From NCBI GenBank assembly GCA_020650975.1, contig JAIPMN010016244.1, positions 1 to 24,649 on the forward strand: 24,649 nucleotides of DNA, in the 5' to 3' direction. The translations under genes were made by a program, and so were the position numbers. Shown in pieces: positions 13,601 to 24,649 of the stretch. Each line of letters begins with the position of its first letter. Position 1 is the first letter of the stretch. The notes beneath the pieces were generated by a model. The model had not been told where the DNA came from, made no database searches, and saw only the letters and a list, made by a program, of their open reading frames with translations. This stretch comes from Apostichopus californicus (Eukaryota; Echinodermata; Holothuroidea; Aspidochirotida; Stichopodidae).

Positions 13601-13645
13601 ATAGCCATCGTTTATGTTGAAACTCATCTCTGGCATAGAATACAT
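7492..13645 (-). CDS. ATP6V0D1: V-type proton ATPase V0 subunit d, complete 7-exon coding region
   Basis: Subunit d (yeast Vma6) is the peripheral, non-membrane subunit that caps the rotating proteolipid ring of V0 and couples it to the V1 central stalk during proton pumping into lysosomes, endosomes and other acidic compartments. Joining exons 13645-13516, 12646-12475, 11751-11573, 10319-10162, 9228-9052, 8527-8450 and 7653-7492 gives 1056 nt, i.e. 351 residues plus stop, the same length as I recall for human ATP6V0D1. All introns are GT-AG and the frame stays open. Recognisable family blocks are GYLEGLVRG near residue 14, DYLNLVQCE near 32, TYSYMIDN near 101, [20 protein letters not shown] in exon 3, [12 protein letters not shown] near 166, FEADRRAF at 214 and [14 protein letters not shown] in exon 7. 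There is no signal peptide or membrane segment, as expected. The start is the ATG at 13645 because [10 protein letters not shown] aligns without gaps to the vertebrate N-terminus MSFFPELYFN. The d1/d2 split is a vertebrate matter, so the symbol means the single invertebrate orthologue. Confidence 0.97.
7654..8449 (-). other. ATP6V0D1: ATP6V0D1 intron 6 (796 bp)
   Basis: This is a GT-AG intron. Its donor end carries the G-rich tract at 8411-8433; the rest is plain. Confidence 0.85.
8411..8433 (+). promoter_or_regulatory. G-quadruplex-capable G tract beside a splice donor
   Basis: Four G-runs (4, 6, 4 and 3 G) have loops of 1, 1 and 4 nt, satisfying the usual quadruplex rule, on the template strand of ATP6V0D1. 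It begins 16 bases into intron 6. In the transcript this is the C-rich complement, so any effect would be at the DNA level. Confidence 0.5.
8450..8527 (-). CDS. ATP6V0D1: ATP6V0D1 coding exon 6
   Basis: This is a 78-nt exon, phase 0 on both sides, encoding residues 273-298: [10 protein letters not shown] then [11 protein letters not shown], which is the family's highly conserved penultimate block. The acceptor is TTTCACCAG and the donor GTAAGG. A G-rich tract lies just beyond the donor at 8411-8433. Confidence 0.93.
8528..9051 (-). other. ATP6V0D1: ATP6V0D1 intron 5 (524 bp)
   Basis: This is a GT-AG intron with nothing recognisable inside. Confidence 0.85.
9052..9228 (-). CDS. ATP6V0D1: ATP6V0D1 coding exon 5
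   Basis: This exon encodes residues 214-272, from [19 protein letters not shown] to VADNYP. It has phase 0 on both sides. The acceptor TTCGTTAATAG is a TAG with a weak pyrimidine tract, unlike the other exons; the donor is GTAAGT. The segment has no reading-frame extension, so it is easily missed by an ORF scan. Confidence 0.94.
9229..10161 (-). other. ATP6V0D1: ATP6V0D1 intron 4 (933 bp as assembled)
   Basis: This GT-AG intron contains an assembly gap at 10044-10053, so its true length is unknown. Confidence 0.85.
10044..10053. other. Assembly gap (10 N)
   Basis: Ten undetermined bases stand directly before a run of C (10055 onward), a typical sequencing drop-out at a homopolymer. It is intronic and does not affect the ATP6V0D1 coding sequence. 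Confidence 0.98.
10162..10319 (-). CDS. ATP6V0D1: ATP6V0D1 coding exon 4
   Basis: This exon encodes the end of Ala161 to Gly213: [16 protein letters not shown], then [15 protein letters not shown], then the Gly-Gly-rich segment ending NILG. The acceptor is TCTCTTTCAG. The donor was placed at GGG|GTATGT because this phase joins directly to FEADRRAF of exon 5. Confidence 0.94.
10320..11572 (-). other. ATP6V0D1: ATP6V0D1 intron 3 (1253 bp)
   Basis: This GT-AG intron is the longest of the gene. It contains a TTTA microsatellite at 10598-10648 and a C-rich run at 10500-10523. The open frames inside show no family motif. Confidence 0.85.
10598..10648. repeat. (TTTA)n microsatellite
   Basis: An imperfect TTTA/TTTTA run, interrupted by CTGGAATTA. 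Confidence 0.8.
11573..11751 (-). CDS. ATP6V0D1: ATP6V0D1 coding exon 3
   Basis: This exon encodes Thr101 (last base) to Leu160 plus one base of Ala161. It is the most conserved block: [16 protein letters not shown], then [10 protein letters not shown], then a VDTPL end. The acceptor is TATACAG and the donor GTAGGT. A longer reading through the donor exists but would replace the conserved FFQDC continuation found in exon 4. Confidence 0.95.
11752..12474 (-). other. ATP6V0D1: ATP6V0D1 intron 2 (723 bp) with a degenerate dispersed repeat
   Basis: This is a GT-AG intron. About 12180-12300 contains GTGACCTCTGACCTTCAT followed by ATGGGTCATCCATACACCA, wording typical of the GACCTTTGACC class of dispersed repeats in marine invertebrates; assignment is from memory. 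Confidence 0.5.
12475..12646 (-). CDS. ATP6V0D1: ATP6V0D1 coding exon 2
   Basis: This exon encodes residues 44-100 and two bases of Thr101 ([15 protein letters not shown] near its start, FLDFIT at its end). The acceptor is a short TTTCCAG and the donor is GTAAGT. Both sides keep the frame with exons 1 and 3. Confidence 0.94.
12647..13515 (-). other. ATP6V0D1: ATP6V0D1 intron 1 (869 bp)
   Basis: This is a GT-AG intron. Its promoter-proximal end carries three TAGGCCTA-like words at 13383-13393 and 13458-13489. No coding sequence was seen. Confidence 0.85.
13516..13645 (-). CDS. ATP6V0D1: ATP6V0D1 coding exon 1
   Basis: This exon encodes residues 1-43 plus one base of codon 44 and ends in donor GGTATATT. 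The start codon is at 13645. A second in-frame Met at residue 4 (13636) and a third at residue 7 exist, but alignment to the vertebrate N-terminus supports the first. Confidence 0.93.
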
Positions 13646-13826
13646 GATGGAATTATTTCATAGGCTTGATTATGGAAAGCTACTACAACAGTCATTCAGG
13701 GCAAGTGTGATCCAGTGTACTAGTACTAGTACTTACTGACATATCCTAGCCTGCTTGTTTTTTACCAAAGTTAACACAATATTGTACACTAATATAATAT
13801 TGTCATCCCCTGACTGATATCTGTAG

Positions 13827-13834
13827 TGACGTCA
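13827..13834. promoter_or_regulatory. Perfect cAMP response element
   Basis: The palindromic CREB/ATF site TGACGTCA lies 182 bp upstream of the ATP6V0D1 start codon and 490 bp upstream of the AHCY start codon. Confidence 0.5.
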
Positions 13835-13852
13835 TGGGTCACCTGTTTCTTT

Positions 13853-13869
13853 CCAATCACATGACGTAA
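13853..13869. promoter_or_regulatory. Composite CCAAT / M-box (CLEAR-like) / CRE-like site
   Basis: CCAAT, TCACATGA and TGACGTAA overlap within 17 bp. TCACATGA is the M-box form bound by MITF/TFEB-family factors, which in vertebrates drive V-ATPase genes through CLEAR elements. That the family acts here is inference. Confidence 0.4.
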
Positions 13870-13911
13870 TTTCCAGGCTCGCTGACTGAGTGCATATTTC
13901 TGAAAATTTCC

Positions 13912-13950
13912 ATTGGTGGTACGTTCAGAATGGCACGGTAATTGGCCAAT
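13912..13950. promoter_or_regulatory. Three further CCAAT boxes (NF-Y type)
   Basis: There is a reversed CCAAT at 13912-13916 and a back-to-back pair, ATTGGCCAAT, at 13941-13950. With the CCAAT at 13853 this gives four boxes within 98 bp. Confidence 0.5.
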
Positions 13951-14233
13951 CACAGAAGCGTTTCTTTTCAATAAGAATGTACTTACCCATTTTGCATAGG
14001 CTATTCGTAATTGAAAAACATCAAATTATATAAAACTATTGATATTTTTCAAACTTTACCAAATTAATTGAATATAATATACAGTTTCTGTTGATATAAG
14101 AATTTCTACAGCAATATGGTAAATATAGACACAAAGTACTTAGAGTTGATATTAATTTCTCCCCTCTGTATAGTGTCATCGCCCAAAGCTTTTAACTCAA
14201 ATTGTAATGACGACGTCTGATCTTCCTCTTTTT

Positions 14234-14239
14234 CACGTG
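14234..14239. promoter_or_regulatory. E-box CACGTG near the AHCY start
   Basis: This is a perfect CACGTG 85 bp upstream of the AHCY ATG, directly after a pyrimidine run (CTTCCTCTTTTTC) that could be an initiator. AHCY is a MYC target in vertebrates; use of this site here is inference. Confidence 0.4.
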
Positions 14240-14323
14240 GCTCGCAGTGAAGGCGATACTACCGTACACAACTTTGTCAACTACTTTCAGCCTGTCAACT
14301 CTGATCGCTATTACACAGTCATA

Positions 14324-22748
<8,425 letters not shown>

Positions 22749-23179
22749 GTTGGCCTGCTTCCAGCCTTCACCGATCCCTGGCCCCACCCCACTTGAATAT
22801 ATATTACATAAACCACAGAGTATTGCTTCCTTACAGGCAGTAAACCAGGAAATTGAACACCATAGTATTCCATTCATGCGTACTCCATTCATATGTGTGT
22901 ATCTTCCATATAATGAGATTGCCCCAGTGTTTGTAGTACATCGTTTCTTTTTTACAAAGTATGCTGAAGAGCATATAGAAGTTTAGGACCCTACCTCAAC
23001 TTGACAGGAATAATAATTCAGTATTTTAAACTTTGCATTTTGCATAGCAAAAGTAAAGGGTATAAACATGTTTTGTTTATTGGAACATACTGAACCAATT
23101 TCAGGTGTTGCATACAAACTGCATTTTATCGTTAATTGTGTAGCATTTTGCTCTTCATTACCAGATATGAATATTCCCA

Positions 23180-23212
23180 CTGGTGTCACTGCTCACGTGT
23201 AGGTGAGACCAG
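23180..23212 (+). other. Short hairpin in the AHCY 3' flank
   Basis: CTGGTGTCAC and GTGAGACCAG pair at 9 of 10 positions around a 13-nt loop that contains CACGTG. It does not match an iron-responsive element or the histone stem-loop. Confidence 0.35.
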
Positions 23213-23941
23213 GATAACGTCCATGTCAGGGTATATATAATATGCAGAGACAAATTTTAAAACCGATGACTGTATTTTGCATGACAGTGATTTGAATTTG
23301 ATTATTTTCATATAACAAACTTTTGCTTTGATCTTTGAAAAAGGTTATCAATTCATGATATCATTATGCTTATATGCACAACTTCTCCCACAGAATAGCA
23401 TTACCTTTGATACAGGTTAAGAGTAGTTACCAATAATTTGGCTGTGATCATGCACAGGATATGTCTCTTTGTCAGTAGGCAGTGGGGGGTTGTGAGTGGA
23501 TCAGTTTAGTCCTTGCCTAGGCCCTCTCGACTCAGTATCATGCATAGGATGGAAGTCCTTCCCCCTGCTCTGCTGTATTTCGAAAAGGTCATGTCATGTG
23601 TAACTCTGCCATTTGACTGATACATAGATGACCTAAGTTTCGAAGTAAGACATTATGTAGGTATTCATGGCGTTTTTCTTAAAATCATAAAATGATGAAT
23701 ATATTATCAGAAATAATACAAGGTGTCTGTTTCATTTATTTTCTTGTTTGAATCTAAAACTAGCATTATTATAGGGAAGAACAGGTTTGACACTGTTATC
23801 CACCCCTCAGATTTATTTCATTTTCTTTGTAAGAATGAGCCAATTATCAATACCGACTAAAACGTCTCCCTGAGGTACCAGCCTATGAGGACATGGATAT
23901 GAACTATGATTACCAAGAATGAAATCATTTGCACCCATCTC

Positions 23942-23999
23942 TTCCTGGTTTTGCAACTGGGCTTTCAGTAGTGTGGTAGTGAGGGCAAAACTCGGGAGA
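23942..23999. repeat. Second copy of the fold-back centre, AHCY 3' flank
   Basis: The segment GTTTTGCAACTGGGC to GGGCAAAACTCGGGAG matches the loop and inner stem of the intron 5 fold-back (about 20809-20860), with three substitutions and one indel by eye over about 52 bp. The outer arms are not recognisable, so this is a truncated or older relative. It lies about 1.2 kb past the AHCY stop, probably in the 3' UTR. Confidence 0.75.
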
Positions 24000-24540
24000 A
24001 CAATTCAATGTTCTTGTTGGCTTTGCAAGCTATTGGGAAGCTTGTGTAAGGGAATTGGGAGAGAGGAGTGAATTTGTTGATCAGAGGTCGTGCACACTAG
24101 TTCTGTCATGCTTATGGACATTCCATCTGTTACTTGTATATAACATGTGGGCAATGAAATTCACAATATGTAGGGGTACCTGGGAGTGATTTAATGTGGT
24201 GGTGGGGTTCCACAAACTTGGAGGGGAAGGTGGAAAAGGGGTGATGGAGGGTATGAAAACATCACTCCCACCCCCTCCGCTTGCCACTGTCATACAACTA
24301 ACATATTTGGTGTAACAATGTGAGAATACTTCCCAAGTATCGCTTACAGAACTCCAGGCACGTAAGCCAAGTGGTCGCCCCCCCCCCCCTTGAGCATATT
24401 TTTGGTATATATTATTTTATATCGCTAGTAATTTCAAAATAAAAATTAGATGCAACTTACAAGGACTGGGAACTACCATTTCCAGCGATGTGGGAGGCAT
24501 TTTCGACTCGAACTTTCTTGTACGCTTCGCGCCAAGAATG

Positions 24541-24649
24541 GTTAGTTTAGTTTAGTTTAGTTGAAAAAAAGGATCAGGAGGGACACTTAAGTCCCCATCA
24601 AGGACCCTATAGAGAGAGAAAAAAAACTGAAGACACAAACACTCAGACC
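24541..24649 (-). mobile_element. Possible 3' end of a minus-strand retroposon, cut by the window edge
   Basis: Read on the minus strand, a segment with a hairpin around ACTTAAGT (24596-24580) is followed by a T-run and then a short tandem tail of AACTA units (24560-24541). A hairpin followed by a short tandem repeat tail is typical of CR1/L2-like LINE ends and SINEs riding on them. The body lies outside the window, so the family is not decided. Confidence 0.3.

Larger units (their letters stand above)
13646..14323. promoter_or_regulatory. Divergent (head-to-head) promoter of ATP6V0D1 and AHCY
   Basis: The two start codons are 678 bp apart and point away from each other, so both 5' UTRs and both core promoters must fit here. 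Visible sites are a perfect CRE TGACGTCA at 13827-13834; CCAAT at 13853-13857; TCACATGA (M-box/CLEAR-like) at 13857-13864 overlapping a CRE-like TGACGTAA at 13862-13869; reversed CCAAT at 13912-13916; the palindrome ATTGGCCAAT at 13941-13950; and E-box CACGTG at 14234-14239. No convincing TATA box was placed. Clustered CCAAT boxes and lack of TATA are typical of bidirectional housekeeping promoters; factor binding is inference. Confidence 0.75.
22749..24443 (+). other. AHCY: AHCY 3' UTR / downstream flank
   Basis: No coding sequence was recognised. The only canonical AATAAA on the plus strand after the stop is at 24438-24443, which would make a 3' UTR of about 1.7 kb. Earlier cleavage at a variant such as CATAAA (about 23687) is possible. 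The flank holds the second fold-back copy and a hairpin at 23180-23212. Confidence 0.45.

Noticed and set aside
23180-23212. Hairpin in the AHCY 3' flank as an iron-responsive or selenocysteine element
   Set aside because: The loop lacks CAGUGN and the stem lacks the SECIS core; AHCY has no in-frame TGA to recode.
24081-24293. 70-codon minus-strand proline/glycine-rich frame
   Set aside because: The composition comes from G/C-rich low-complexity DNA, with no supporting signal.

Overview
The window looks like nuclear DNA of an invertebrate deuterostome. An echinoderm is my best guess, from AT-rich introns of about 0.45-2.6 kb, close similarity of both proteins to their animal orthologues, scattered TAGGCCTA-type words and marine-invertebrate-style repeats. 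This is an inference; no species marker was seen. Only two protein genes can be supported, both single-copy housekeeping genes with complete reading frames once spliced.

Layout. 1-7491 holds no recognisable gene. It contains a TTAA-flanked, transposon-like block (211-1473) with an internal tandem duplication, degenerate GACCTTTGACC-type repeats, a CpG-containing promoter-like patch near 3330-3900, and the 3' flank of the next gene. 7492-13645 (minus strand) is the complete seven-exon coding region of V-type proton ATPase V0 subunit d (ATP6V0D1 orthologue, 351 residues). 13646-14323 is a 678-bp divergent promoter between two start codons. 14324-22748 (plus strand) is the complete eight-exon coding region of S-adenosylhomocysteine hydrolase (AHCY, 434 residues). 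22749-24649 is the AHCY 3' flank, probably largely 3' UTR, ending in retroelement-like repeats.

The two genes do not share a pathway. AHCY removes S-adenosylhomocysteine in the methionine/methylation cycle, and subunit d couples the V1 motor to the V0 proteolipid ring. They do share one short promoter with clustered CCAAT boxes, a CRE, an M-box/CLEAR-like site and an E-box, so co-regulation as growth or lysosome-linked genes is plausible.

The AHCY introns hold the most interesting structure: a decayed LINE and a minisatellite in intron 2, a TTAA-flanked MITE and a 195-bp near-perfect fold-back hairpin side by side in intron 5, and in intron 6 a degenerate copy of the end of coding exon 6. 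No tRNA, rRNA, CRISPR array or previously undescribed gene system was found.
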